DNA from: an uncultured Enterobacterales bacterium
Lineage (GTDB): Bacteria; Pseudomonadota; Gammaproteobacteria; Enterobacterales; CALYQQ01
Direction of reading: 5' to 3'
Assembly (NCBI GenBank): GCA_945288535.1
Contig: CALYQQ010000008.1
Location: 62,001-126,000 of the forward strand
DNA: 64,000 nt
Shown: one piece after another, positions 30,092 to 38,283 of the stretch
Layout: each line of letters begins with the position of its first letter
How positions within the stretch are numbered: the stretch's first letter is position 1
Position numbers and translations under genes: made by a program
Notes under the pieces: model-generated
What the model saw: the letters and a program-made list of their open reading frames with translations, nothing else
What the model was told of the DNA's origin: nothing
The model's database searches: none

Positions 30092-30916
30092 ATGGCAGAT
30101 GAGAGAAATATTAATGAAAGTGTAAGGCAGTTAGTGGAGCAACCTGGTCAATGGTTCACTAAATATCAATCGATGATAATTGATTATACCATTCATTTTG
30201 TCATTGCTGTGATCATATTGATTATTGGTATCATGATAGCTAATTTCATTAATCGAACATTAAATGGTGTAATGAAACGACGCAAATTAGATCCTATGGT
30301 GAGTCAATTTTTTGCATCAATTATAAAATATGCCATTTTAGCTTTTGTTGTTGTTGCCGCATTGAGCCAATTAGGGATCCAGACAACATCGTTTGTCGCT
30401 ATCATTGGTGCGGCCGGTTTAGCGGTTGGTCTAGCATTACAAAATTCATTATCTAATTTTGCATCAGGTGTTTTGCTGATCCTTTTCAGACCGTTTCAAG
30501 TGAATGATTATGTTGAGTTAGGAGGGGCTGAAGGAAAAGTAAGAGATCTACAAATTTTTTCTACTACTTTATTAACCTCTGATGGAAAAATTATTATTAT
30601 TCCTAATAGTAAAATTGTATCTAATAATCTAGTAAATTATTCCACAGAGCCCAATCGGCGTCTACAATTATCCATTAATGTTGCTGTTGCTTCAGATATT
30701 GATACAGTAAAAAATATCTTAACTGATGTAGTTAATAGTAATAATAAAGTTATTAAAGAATTAGGAATTAATGTACGATTAAACAATGTAACTTCCTCTG
30801 CAATGGAGTTTGTTATATTTACGTGGGCGACAAATGCTAACTTTGGATCATTAAAATATGATTTACTTGAATCAATTAAGCAAGAGTTAGATAAAAATAA
30901 TATCAAAACAGCATAA
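30092..30916 (+). CDS. mscS: Small-conductance mechanosensitive channel MscS
   Basis: Inner-membrane heptameric channel that opens on hypo-osmotic shock. Three hydrophobic helices lie at about 27-50, 68-90 and 95-125; the pore helix IIGAAGLAVGLALQNSLSNFASG keeps the Gly/Ala packing pattern, here with Asn in place of the usual Gly in ALQGS. The beta domain FRPFQVNDYVELGG follows. At 274 residues it ends at KNNIKTA and lacks the final FPYPQ...-containing segment that forms the small beta-barrel in E. coli MscS (286 aa). Downstream of fbaA as in E. coli. Confidence 0.94.
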   Translation: MADERNINESVRQLVEQPGQWFTKYQSMIIDYTIHFVIAVIILIIGIMIANFINRTLNGVMKRRKLDPMVSQFFASIIKYAILAFVVVAALSQLGIQTTSFVAIIGAAGLAVGLALQNSLSNFASGVLLILFRPFQVNDYVELGGAEGKVRDLQIFSTTLLTSDGKIIIIPNSKIVSNNLVNYSTEPNRRLQLSINVAVASDIDTVKNILTDVVNSNNKVIKELGINVRLNNVTSSAMEFVIFTWATNANFGSLKYDLLESIKQELDKNNIKTA

Positions 30917-30980
30917 TGATCTAGTTAACTTTAGTGCTAAAACTTGATTAGTATTATAATTTAGTATTAAAGATTAATTA

Positions 30981-31013
30981 TAAAAGGCGATTGTTCTATC
31001 GCCTTTTAGTTTT
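30981..31013. terminator. Bidirectional terminator between mscS and the ula operon
   Basis: Stem TAAAAGGCGAT/ATCGCCTTTTA with loop TGTTCT, then GTTTTATT on the plus strand; A-rich on the other side, so it can serve both converging units. Confidence 0.8.
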
Positions 31014-31084
31014 ATTATTGTCAATCAATATATAATAATCTATAAATAAAATGGTCTCTATTACTTATCTTTTTATACTCTTTT

Positions 31085-31969
31085 TTAGCTAAGATAATTA
31101 AATAACTCAAACCCCGCTGCTTGACTTGTTTCTCGAAGTTTCTTTTGGGCAGTTATAATATGTTGTTTCCAATGCTGATCTTTAGCCCACATTTCAATTA
31201 CCATTGGCGCTGTATAATTTATTCGCCTAAGTGTCTGGAAAATTTCTGGGAAATTGACATCACCTTCACCTATCACAAGATCCCGAAATTGGCCTGCATA
31301 ATCTGTTTTAACCTTATAAGTATCTTTTAGATGGAGTTGTACAATATGATCTCGGCTTAAAATTAGTTCGGTACAGGTATCATAATTCCAGCCAGTAATA
31401 TTACCGACATCAGGATAAGCCATAAAATAGGGGGAAACGATCTCTCTCTTTAATATTTCAAATTTACTTAAGGCGTTAAGATACGGTGTATCCATGATTT
31501 CAACTGCAAGCATCATTCCAGCGTGTTCAGCTTGTTTCGCTGCCCATTGCATACCTTTAATAAAATTATCATGTGTTATCTGATTTCCGGTTTCATAGTA
31601 GACATCATAACCTGCTAATTGGATCACCCTAATACCTAATTTATAAGCTAATATAATTGCCTTACTCATAATTTGTTGTGCTTGTTCACGTATTAATGGA
31701 TTGGTTGAGCCAAAGGGGTACTTTCTATGTGCACTTAAGCACATAGAATGTAATGGAATATGTTTATCTTCACACATATGACGTAAAGCATAAATATCTT
31801 TATCAGACCAATCTAAACGCTCTAGACGCGCATCCGATTCGTCAATGGATAACTCAACAAAATCGAAATGTAATGAACGCGCTTCAGATAATTTATCTTG
31901 CCACGACATGGCGGCAGGTAGGGCTTTTTCATAAATACCGATGAGATTGTCTTGTCTTGATTGGTACAT
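31085..31969 (-). CDS. ulaE: L-xylulose-5-phosphate 3-epimerase
   Basis: Converts L-xylulose 5-phosphate to L-ribulose 5-phosphate in anaerobic L-ascorbate catabolism. ATG at 31969 (AGGTG just upstream) preferred to a TTG at 31987. AP-endonuclease-2-like TIM barrel: IGIYEKALPA, FDFVELSIDE, SMCLSAHR(K)YP, IRVIQLAGYDVYYE, AVEIMDTP, PDVGN and MVIEMW. 294 residues. Last gene of the ulaAB-C-F-D-E operon; in E. coli the order is ulaABCDEF. Confidence 0.94.
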   Translation of the reverse strand: MYQSRQDNLIGIYEKALPAAMSWQDKLSEARSLHFDFVELSIDESDARLERLDWSDKDIYALRHMCEDKHIPLHSMCLSAHRKYPFGSTNPLIREQAQQIMSKAIILAYKLGIRVIQLAGYDVYYETGNQITHDNFIKGMQWAAKQAEHAGMMLAVEIMDTPYLNALSKFEILKREIVSPYFMAYPDVGNITGWNYDTCTELILSRDHIVQLHLKDTYKVKTDYAGQFRDLVIGEGDVNFPEIFQTLRRINYTAPMVIEMWAKDQHWKQHIITAQKKLRETSQAAGFELFNYLS

Positions 31970-32038
31970 AGCATCACCTAAACTCAATTCTTATTAATAA
32001 ATCCATTACATCAGTATTACTAGATTGATAACATCGAA

Positions 32039-32683
32039 TTACCAATAATTATCAATTTCTTGGCGTAATGATTCAGCAATCGTTTTACCTTTTTCTCCAA
32101 CAAGCGCTCGGCCAGCAATAAATGCTTTTGTCTGGATCCCCGCAAATAAATGAATATCTTCAGGAACAATGCCCCCTGTAATCGATAAGGCTAAACCTAA
32201 ATCAGAAAGTTGTTGCATTTTTTCTAAATCATTTTTTGTCCAACTAACGCCAGCAAGCTCCGCATCACGAGAGCGGTGGTAAATAGCTTGTTTGATACCT
32301 GAATCACGCCATAACTTTGCATCGTCAAGGGTCCAATGTCCATAAAGTTCAATTTGAATTTCTCCCTTAAATTCATCAGCTACTTTTTTACAAGCTCGTA
32401 TAGTGGCAATATGCGCTGCAGCAGAAACGGTTAGCCAATTGGTTCCAGCTTCAAACGCCATATTGGCAAGTATTGCACCACCATCTGTCGTTTTAAGATC
32501 ACAAACAATAATATGTTGTGGATGATTTTGTTTTAACTGTTTTACAGCATTCATTCCTTCGGCAAAGGCAAGAATGGTGCCAATTTCTATAATATCGACA
32601 TAATTTTCAACATTTTTAGCAACTGAAATAGCTGTGGTGAGATCAGTTTGATCTAATGCGATTTGTAACATTGGTTTGCTCAT
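32039..32683 (-). CDS. ulaD: 3-keto-L-gulonate-6-phosphate decarboxylase
   Basis: Decarboxylates 3-keto-L-gulonate 6-phosphate to L-xylulose 5-phosphate with Mg2+. Member of the orotidine-5'-phosphate decarboxylase suprafamily: IALDQTDL at the N-terminus, ICDLKTTDGGA (Asp-x-Lys-x-x-Asp metal/catalytic motif) and ALSITGGIVPED. 214 residues, near the E. coli 216. It lies 15 bases after ulaF. Confidence 0.95.
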   Translation of the reverse strand: MSKPMLQIALDQTDLTTAISVAKNVENYVDIIEIGTILAFAEGMNAVKQLKQNHPQHIIVCDLKTTDGGAILANMAFEAGTNWLTVSAAAHIATIRACKKVADEFKGEIQIELYGHWTLDDAKLWRDSGIKQAIYHRSRDAELAGVSWTKNDLEKMQQLSDLGLALSITGGIVPEDIHLFAGIQTKAFIAGRALVGEKGKTIAESLRQEIDNYW

Positions 32684-32698
32684 AAGATCTTCCTTCTA

Positions 32699-33391
32699 TT
32701 ATTTTTGTCCATAATAAGCATTAGCACCATGCTTGCGAAAATAGTGTTTATCCGATAATGTTTTTTGAATTTTTATATCGTGATTTAAACGACGAGTTTC
32801 TAATGCCATCATGGCAATTTCTTCTAGTACGACAGCATTATGTACCGCATCTATTGCACTTTTTCCCCAACAAAAGGGAGCATGGCCAGAAACAATTACA
32901 CCTGGCATGGCAGTAGGATCAATATTGCGTTGTTTGAATTCAGATACGATGACATATCCCGTATTTTTCTCATAATCTGTGTTAATTTCTCTGTCAGTGA
33001 GTTGCCGGGTACAGGGAATATCACCATAAAAGTAATCAGCATGTGTAGTACCTAAGGCTGGAATATCCATATCGGCTTGCGCCCAAATAGTGGCATAACG
33101 AGAATGTGTATGAACAATTCCTCCAATTTCGGGAAAAGCTTTATATAACTCAATATGTGTGGCTGTATCGCTTGATGGGTTTAACTTACCCTCAATTCGA
33201 TTACCATTAAGATCGATAATGACAATATCCTCTTTCTTCATGTTATTGTATTCAACGCCGGAAGGTTTTATGGCAATCACATTGTTGCGTCTGTCAATTT
33301 CAGAGACATTACCCCAAGTGAAAGTTACCAGGCCATACTTAGGCAGTGCCAAATTGGCATCAAGTACGTTTTCTTTTAACATATTAAACAT
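32699..33391 (-). CDS. ulaF: L-ribulose-5-phosphate 4-epimerase
   Basis: Zn-dependent epimerase giving D-xylulose 5-phosphate for the pentose phosphate pathway. ATG at 33391 follows the ulaC stop by one base (TAATATG), with GGAG upstream in the end of ulaC; the longer frame from 33427 lies inside ulaC. Class II aldolase family motifs: [46 protein letters not shown] (zinc His), [16 protein letters not shown] and [10 protein letters not shown]. 230 residues. AraD-type paralogues are possible, but the context fixes UlaF. Confidence 0.95.
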   Translation of the reverse strand: MFNMLKENVLDANLALPKYGLVTFTWGNVSEIDRRNNVIAIKPSGVEYNNMKKEDIVIIDLNGNRIEGKLNPSSDTATHIELYKAFPEIGGIVHTHSRYATIWAQADMDIPALGTTHADYFYGDIPCTRQLTDREINTDYEKNTGYVIVSEFKQRNIDPTAMPGVIVSGHAPFCWGKSAIDAVHNAVVLEEIAMMALETRRLNHDIKIQKTLSDKHYFRKHGANAYYGQK

Positions 33392-33392
33392 A

Positions 33393-33866
33393 TTATTTCT
33401 CCGCCAGAGCACTATCAATAACAGCATAAACGTCTTCTTTACTGCGACATTTTCTTAATGGTTCGAGATTAATACCGCTTTCACTATTGTTATCTTCAAT
33501 AATTTGGGTGACCTCGACTAATCCTTCAATATGTTGATCAGATGAACTGCCGGCTAAGGTTACTAATACATCTACAGGTTCTTCCTCACCATCAAAATAA
33601 ATAGGTGATCTTAATGTAACTAGTGCAAATGCTGTACGATTCACACCATCTTCTGGCCTGGCATGAGGCATAGCAAAATTTGGTGCGATGATGATATAGG
33701 GACCACTTTTTTTGATACAGTTTATAATAGCGTCATAATAAGAAGGTTTAATTGCATTTGACGCAATAAGCATGTCAGTGCCCAATTTGATCGCTTGTTG
33801 CCAGGTATCAACTTTAGCTTGTAATAAGATTGAATTATTTTCAATGAGTGATTGTTTAAACGCCAT
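33393..33866 (-). CDS. ulaC: Ascorbate-specific PTS enzyme IIA
   Basis: Cytoplasmic phosphocarrier that takes phosphate from HPr and passes it to the IIB domain. 157 residues of the mannitol/fructose-type EIIA family; phosphorylated His lies in [15 protein letters not shown] (about residue 70). Thirty bases downstream of the UlaA-UlaB fusion and coupled to ulaF. Confidence 0.95.
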   Translation of the reverse strand: MAFKQSLIENNSILLQAKVDTWQQAIKLGTDMLIASNAIKPSYYDAIINCIKKSGPYIIIAPNFAMPHARPEDGVNRTAFALVTLRSPIYFDGEEEPVDVLVTLAGSSSDQHIEGLVEVTQIIEDNNSESGINLEPLRKCRSKEDVYAVIDSALAEK

Positions 33867-33896
33867 TCTGTCCTCCTTTCCCTTTTTAAAAGTAAA

Positions 33897-35663
33897 CTAA
33901 TTAGCGGAAACTTTTTTGATCAAATCCAATAATTCATTACCAAATGTATTAGGATTTAACATGTTTTGTACACCTAGGGCATATTGGCCATCTTTGACTT
34001 GTATTTCATGGATGAGATGTTTAGAGGCGACGATGATATCGATGTTAGGTAATCGTGATTTATAATCAGTGATTGCACATGAATCCATAACGTTATTGAT
34101 GTTGTGTTTATCGAGGTAATTAGCAATTTTCATTTTCATCATCATTGATGAGCCTTGACCACTACCACAGACCGCTAAGATCCGAATAGAACGTCCTGTA
34201 CTATTAAGCGGTTGATTAATTTTGAGTGTTTCGATTTGGTGAATTTCTTGATCATCATTATTTTTATTAGTGTTATTTTCGTCTAAGTCTTCTTCTAGAC
34301 GAAGTTGCCTTGCTGCGAAGTACATATAAATCATCGCCAACCCGATAAGGAGATAAATAAATAAGTGAGAAATAGATAGCACTTGCAAGACGGGTGGAAA
34401 TAGAATTGCCCAGTCAGCCATACCCATCCATGAATCAATTGGTGTTCCATGGTGTGCAAAAATATGAATAACCCAGGCAGATCCCATTACCTCAATGATC
34501 CCCATCATAAAACAGATTTTCATGACCGCACGCCAACCACCAAAGTGGTTAGCAAAAACACCAATAGTAGCATTTGAAAAAAACATTGGAATAAAACCTG
34601 GAATAATCATAATGGGGGATTTAAATAGTAATAATAGTGCAATAGCAAAAAATTGGCCGAGTGCCCCCCAAATAAAACCAAAAACGACAGCGTTAGGTGA
34701 AAAGGCATAGATTGCTGCGCAGTCAATAGCTAAAACCGCATTGGGGATTAGTTTTTCAGAGATACCTTTAAATGCCTCTGATAACTCAGCAACAAACATT
34801 CTTACACCACTGACGATAATTTGAATTGCTACAGCAAATTGTAATCCCGTTTCTAAGATATAGATCGTCCAGTGAGTTTTTCCTGCCATAGTTTGAAGAT
34901 TATTAAGCCCAAAAGATAATAAAATAATACCGAAAAAGAAGGTCATAATGATGGTGGTGGCGGCAATACTATCATGAAAAATATGTAACCATTTAGGTAG
35001 TTTTAAGTTATCGACGGAATCATCTTTATTTCCTAATTTAGGTGCGAGCTTGACAGCTATCCACGCGCCTAACTGCTGTTGATGACCAATAGAAAAACCG
35101 GCACCTTCTGTCACGGCTTCTGTAGGTTTAAACATTATATTAGAAAATATCCCCCAATAGAGGGCGATAATAATGGCGGAGTAGATGATGGTTTCCCACA
35201 TTGAATAGCCAAAGAGAAAATAAAATAGAACGATGAGGCCCACCTGCTGAAACATAATATGTCCAGTAAGCATGATCGTTCTAATGCCAGTAATACGGCG
35301 GAAAATAACAAGCATTATGTTGATAGCTAACGCTAATAAAACAGCATAGCCAACCCATGCGTAATTATCACCCATACCTTTTTCTACTGCGACCATAGAG
35401 GCATAGGTATCAATGATCGAGCCGGTAATGTTATGATATTTTGCTAAGTTAGCAATTACAGGTTTAAATGTGGAAACTAAAACACCCGAACCAACTTGTA
35501 ATAACATAAAACCGACAATCGTTTTGATCGTACCATTTAAGATGGTGGTTACATCTTTACGTAATAGGCAATAACCAAGCATAGTCACTAGCCCTAGTAG
35601 TAGAGGCGCTTTCGTCATAACCTGACTGTAAAAGATATAAAAGATGTCATAGATGGCTTCCAT
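33897..35663 (-). CDS. ulaA: Fused ascorbate PTS permease IIC-IIB (UlaA-UlaB)
   Basis: 588 residues. Residues 1 to about 452 are the UlaA-type IIC permease, with around ten membrane helices ([50 protein letters not shown]). A hydrophilic Asn/Asp/Glu-rich linker follows at about 455-492. From about 495 to the end is a complete UlaB-type IIB domain, with the phosphorylated Cys499 in [12 protein letters not shown]. In E. coli these are separate ulaA and ulaB genes. The linker reads through with no stop. AGAGG precedes the ATG by six bases. Transports and phosphorylates L-ascorbate together with UlaC. Confidence 0.95.
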   Translation of the reverse strand: MEAIYDIFYIFYSQVMTKAPLLLGLVTMLGYCLLRKDVTTILNGTIKTIVGFMLLQVGSGVLVSTFKPVIANLAKYHNITGSIIDTYASMVAVEKGMGDNYAWVGYAVLLALAINIMLVIFRRITGIRTIMLTGHIMFQQVGLIVLFYFLFGYSMWETIIYSAIIIALYWGIFSNIMFKPTEAVTEGAGFSIGHQQQLGAWIAVKLAPKLGNKDDSVDNLKLPKWLHIFHDSIAATTIIMTFFFGIILLSFGLNNLQTMAGKTHWTIYILETGLQFAVAIQIIVSGVRMFVAELSEAFKGISEKLIPNAVLAIDCAAIYAFSPNAVVFGFIWGALGQFFAIALLLLFKSPIMIIPGFIPMFFSNATIGVFANHFGGWRAVMKICFMMGIIEVMGSAWVIHIFAHHGTPIDSWMGMADWAILFPPVLQVLSISHLFIYLLIGLAMIYMYFAARQLRLEEDLDENNTNKNNDDQEIHQIETLKINQPLNSTGRSIRILAVCGSGQGSSMMMKMKIANYLDKHNINNVMDSCAITDYKSRLPNIDIIVASKHLIHEIQVKDGQYALGVQNMLNPNTFGNELLDLIKKVSAN

Positions 35664-35826
35664 ATGTTCCTCTCAATAGTTATCTGTTTTACTTTGCTTA
35701 TATTTATAATTGATATATAAGGTGTAATTTATGAAGTTGCCTTTTTACGTGACTTTTATTCATAACAATTGCTATAGATTTTTCCTGTTAATTAATATCG
35801 TGAGCTGATTTACATTTATATTATAA

Positions 35827-35861
35827 AATCAAAATAAATCATCCGATGATTATTTTTGATT
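35827..35861. promoter_or_regulatory. Palindromic candidate UlaR operator, ulaA side
   Basis: AATCAAAATAAATCAT and ATGATTATTTTTGATT are inverted around CCG, 14 of 16 positions pairing. The right half recurs exactly at 36054-36069. Assignment to UlaR is inference from position in the divergent ulaA/ulaR region. Confidence 0.55.
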
Positions 35862-36034
35862 ATCTTGATGGGGATCACTTTCCTTATTAATTAACCTAAA
35901 TAAGTGGGCGTAACATCACACTATGATGTATATTTTTGGCTAGAAAAGTTTACTTTCCTATAAAAGAAATTAAATTTATTTTCTTTTTAAGAATTATTTA
36001 TAATTCAGTTGACAATAAAATAGATGAAAATTAG

Positions 36035-36069
36035 AATCAAATAGTGATTACTAATGATTATTTTTGATT
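36035..36069. promoter_or_regulatory. Second palindromic candidate UlaR operator, ulaR side
   Basis: Contains an exact second copy of ATGATTATTTTTGATT (36054-36069), with a less perfect inverted half AATCAAATAGTGATT at 36035-36049. It lies about 28 bases before the ulaR start. Two spaced copies about 208 bases apart would suit DNA looping, as known for UlaR with IHF in E. coli. Confidence 0.5.
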
Positions 36070-36096
36070 TCATTAATGTGTAGTATGGAGTAAATA

Positions 36097-36858
36097 ATGA
36101 ATGAAATAACGCGGCATAATGAAATCGTTTCCTTAGTGAATAATAAAGGGATGGTTAGCGTTGCTGAACTCGTCTCTTCTTTTTCAATTTCCCCCGCAAC
36201 TGCCCGACGTGATATCACCAAACTTGCTGAGCAAGGCCGTATAAAAAAAGTCCGTAATGGTATTGTTAAAATTAAACAAAAAAAGACTATTTGGTCCCCT
36301 TTGGATGTTACAAATACAGATAATTATCATGAAAAAGCAAAAATTGCTGTTAGGGCAGCTAAATTATGTCAAGAAGGCGAAAATCTAGTAATTAATTGTG
36401 GTTCCACTGCATTTTTATTAGGTAGAGAATTATGCGGTAAAAATGTCTCTATCATTACTAATTATTTCCCTTTAGCTTGTTATCTAATTGAACAGGATCA
36501 TGAAAACGTGATTATCATGGGTGGATTATATAATAAAACCCAAAATCTTATTTTGAATCCTATTGCTGATATCGCCAATACATATGCAGGTAAATGGATG
36601 TTTACCAGCGGTAAAAGATTAACTACAACAGGACTTTATAAAACAGAAGTTTTGACCGCTATTGCAGAACAACAGATAGTAGAAAAAATCGAAAAATTAG
36701 TGGTTGTTGTTGATAGTACTAAAATTGATCCTTCAGTGGATTCTGGCATGCTTTTTTGCCCTATTTCAAAAATTGATATTTTAATTACCGGTAAACAGGC
36801 CAATAAATACGTTATTGATGAAATTAAGCGCCAAGGTGTTGACGTTATACTGGTTTGA
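36097..36858 (+). CDS. ulaR: DeoR-family repressor of the ascorbate regulon
   Basis: 253 residues. N-terminal winged helix-turn-helix at about 17-45 ([19 protein letters not shown], the DeoR signature) and a C-terminal sugar-phosphate isomerase-like effector domain ([21 protein letters not shown]). In E. coli UlaR is released by L-ascorbate 6-phosphate. It diverges from the ulaA operon and is followed after 23 bases by ulaG, the same pairing of ulaR with ulaG as in E. coli. Confidence 0.95.
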   Translation: MNEITRHNEIVSLVNNKGMVSVAELVSSFSISPATARRDITKLAEQGRIKKVRNGIVKIKQKKTIWSPLDVTNTDNYHEKAKIAVRAAKLCQEGENLVINCGSTAFLLGRELCGKNVSIITNYFPLACYLIEQDHENVIIMGGLYNKTQNLILNPIADIANTYAGKWMFTSGKRLTTTGLYKTEVLTAIAEQQIVEKIEKLVVVVDSTKIDPSVDSGMLFCPISKIDILITGKQANKYVIDEIKRQGVDVILV

Positions 36859-36881
36859 CCATAACTAAAAAGGATAAGATG

Positions 36882-37949
36882 ATGAGTAAAATAGATGAAA
36901 TCACACGCGATTCCTGGATATTAAATACGTTTCCTGAATGGGGAACTTGGCTTAATGAAGAAATAGAAAGCACAGTTGTCGAACCAAATACCTTTACTAT
37001 GTGGTGGTTAGCATGTACCGGTATTTGGTTAAAATCCTCGGGTAACACAAATATCTCTGTCGATTTTTGGTGTGGTACAGGTAAAAAAACTCATGCAAAT
37101 CCTTTCATGAACAAACAACATCAAATGATGCGTATGGGGGGCGTTCGTGAATTACAACCTAACTTACGAACCAGCCCCTTTGTCCTTGATCCTTTTGCAA
37201 TTAAAAACATTGATGCCGTAATGGCCACGCATGATCATGCTGATCATATTGATGTTAATGTAGCTGCTGCGGTAATGAAAAATTGCGCACCTACGGTTAA
37301 ATTTATTGGACCTAAAGCATGTGTTGAATTATGGAAATGTTGGGGGGTGCCAGAAGAACGTTGTATTGTAGCAACAGTTGGCGATCGTCTTCAGGTTGGT
37401 GATATTACCATTAACGTACTCGATTCTTTTGACCGAACTTCGCTCGTCACATTACCTAAAGGTGTATCATCCACAGATAAAGCTATTTTAGATGGTATGG
37501 ATGATCGGGCAGTTAATTATCTATTTGAAACCACAGGAGGGTCTCTGTATCACTCTGGGGATTCCCATTATTCAAACTATTATGCTAAACATGGTAATGA
37601 TTATAAGATCGATGTTGCATTGCTTTCTTATGGAGAAAATCCTCGAGGGGTGACGGATAAAATGACCTCTTCGGATATCTTACGGGCAGCCGAATCATTA
37701 AATACACAAGTTGTCATTCCGTTCCATCACGATATTTGGGCTAATTTCCAAAGTGATCCGCGTGAAATAGAGGTCCTTTGGCAAATGAAAAAAGATCGTT
37801 TGCAATATGGTTTTAAACCCTTCTTTTGGCAAGTAGGTGGTAAATATACTTATCCTACAGATAAAAATAAGATGCATTACCAACATTATCGTGGTTTTAG
37901 AGACATTTTTACTGACGAACCTGAGTTACCTTATCGTTCTTTCTTATAA
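36882..37949 (+). CDS. ulaG: L-ascorbate-6-phosphate lactonase
   Basis: Opens the lactone of L-ascorbate 6-phosphate to 3-keto-L-gulonate 6-phosphate; Mn2+ metallo-beta-lactamase fold. The start at 36882 gives [12 protein letters not shown] like E. coli and AGGA lies seven bases upstream; ATG 36879 is an alternative. Metal motif THDHADHID, then [27 protein letters not shown] and [10 protein letters not shown]. 355 residues. It probably forms an operon with ulaR. Confidence 0.97.
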   Translation: MSKIDEITRDSWILNTFPEWGTWLNEEIESTVVEPNTFTMWWLACTGIWLKSSGNTNISVDFWCGTGKKTHANPFMNKQHQMMRMGGVRELQPNLRTSPFVLDPFAIKNIDAVMATHDHADHIDVNVAAAVMKNCAPTVKFIGPKACVELWKCWGVPEERCIVATVGDRLQVGDITINVLDSFDRTSLVTLPKGVSSTDKAILDGMDDRAVNYLFETTGGSLYHSGDSHYSNYYAKHGNDYKIDVALLSYGENPRGVTDKMTSSDILRAAESLNTQVVIPFHHDIWANFQSDPREIEVLWQMKKDRLQYGFKPFFWQVGGKYTYPTDKNKMHYQHYRGFRDIFTDEPELPYRSFL

Positions 37950-38253
37950 CGAACGGTGCACGATTCGTGTTTATTTTGGATTGAATAAAGGTTAATTAAG
38001 ATAACACAATAGATGTGTCTGTGGTTAAAGGCGTAAGTGAAGTTTATTGTCAGGTAAGTAAACCTTTATTTATCCTATTTAAACATAGGTTAGGGTGTCC
38101 AGTAAGCAATTTATTCTGGCTACTTTCTCTTAGTGAAAAGAAGCTCTTTTTTATACGAATCATCATCATTATGATTACATAGCCATTTCTTATTGAATAG
38201 TATTGGATAGTAACGAACAGATTTTTATAAATAAGTAGGGTATTAAATGATAA
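37950..38253. other. Spacer between ulaG and mgtA (convergent)
   Basis: About 300 bases. A weak AGGT/ACCT repeat near 38052 may help end ulaG transcription; otherwise nothing seen. Confidence 0.4.
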
Positions 38254-38274
38254 CGGGCAGAATTATTCTGCCCG
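38254..38274 (-). terminator. Hairpin after mgtA
   Basis: Near-perfect palindrome CGGGCAGAAT-T-ATTCTGCCCG ten bases beyond the mgtA stop. On the minus strand GTTATCATTT follows, a weak T-tract. Confidence 0.55.
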
Positions 38275-38283
38275 CTGATAAGA

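Noticed and set aside
33897-34300. Separate ulaB gene with its own start
   Set aside because: The IIB domain is continuous with UlaA through a hydrophilic linker, with no internal Shine-Dalgarno plus ATG at the domain boundary.
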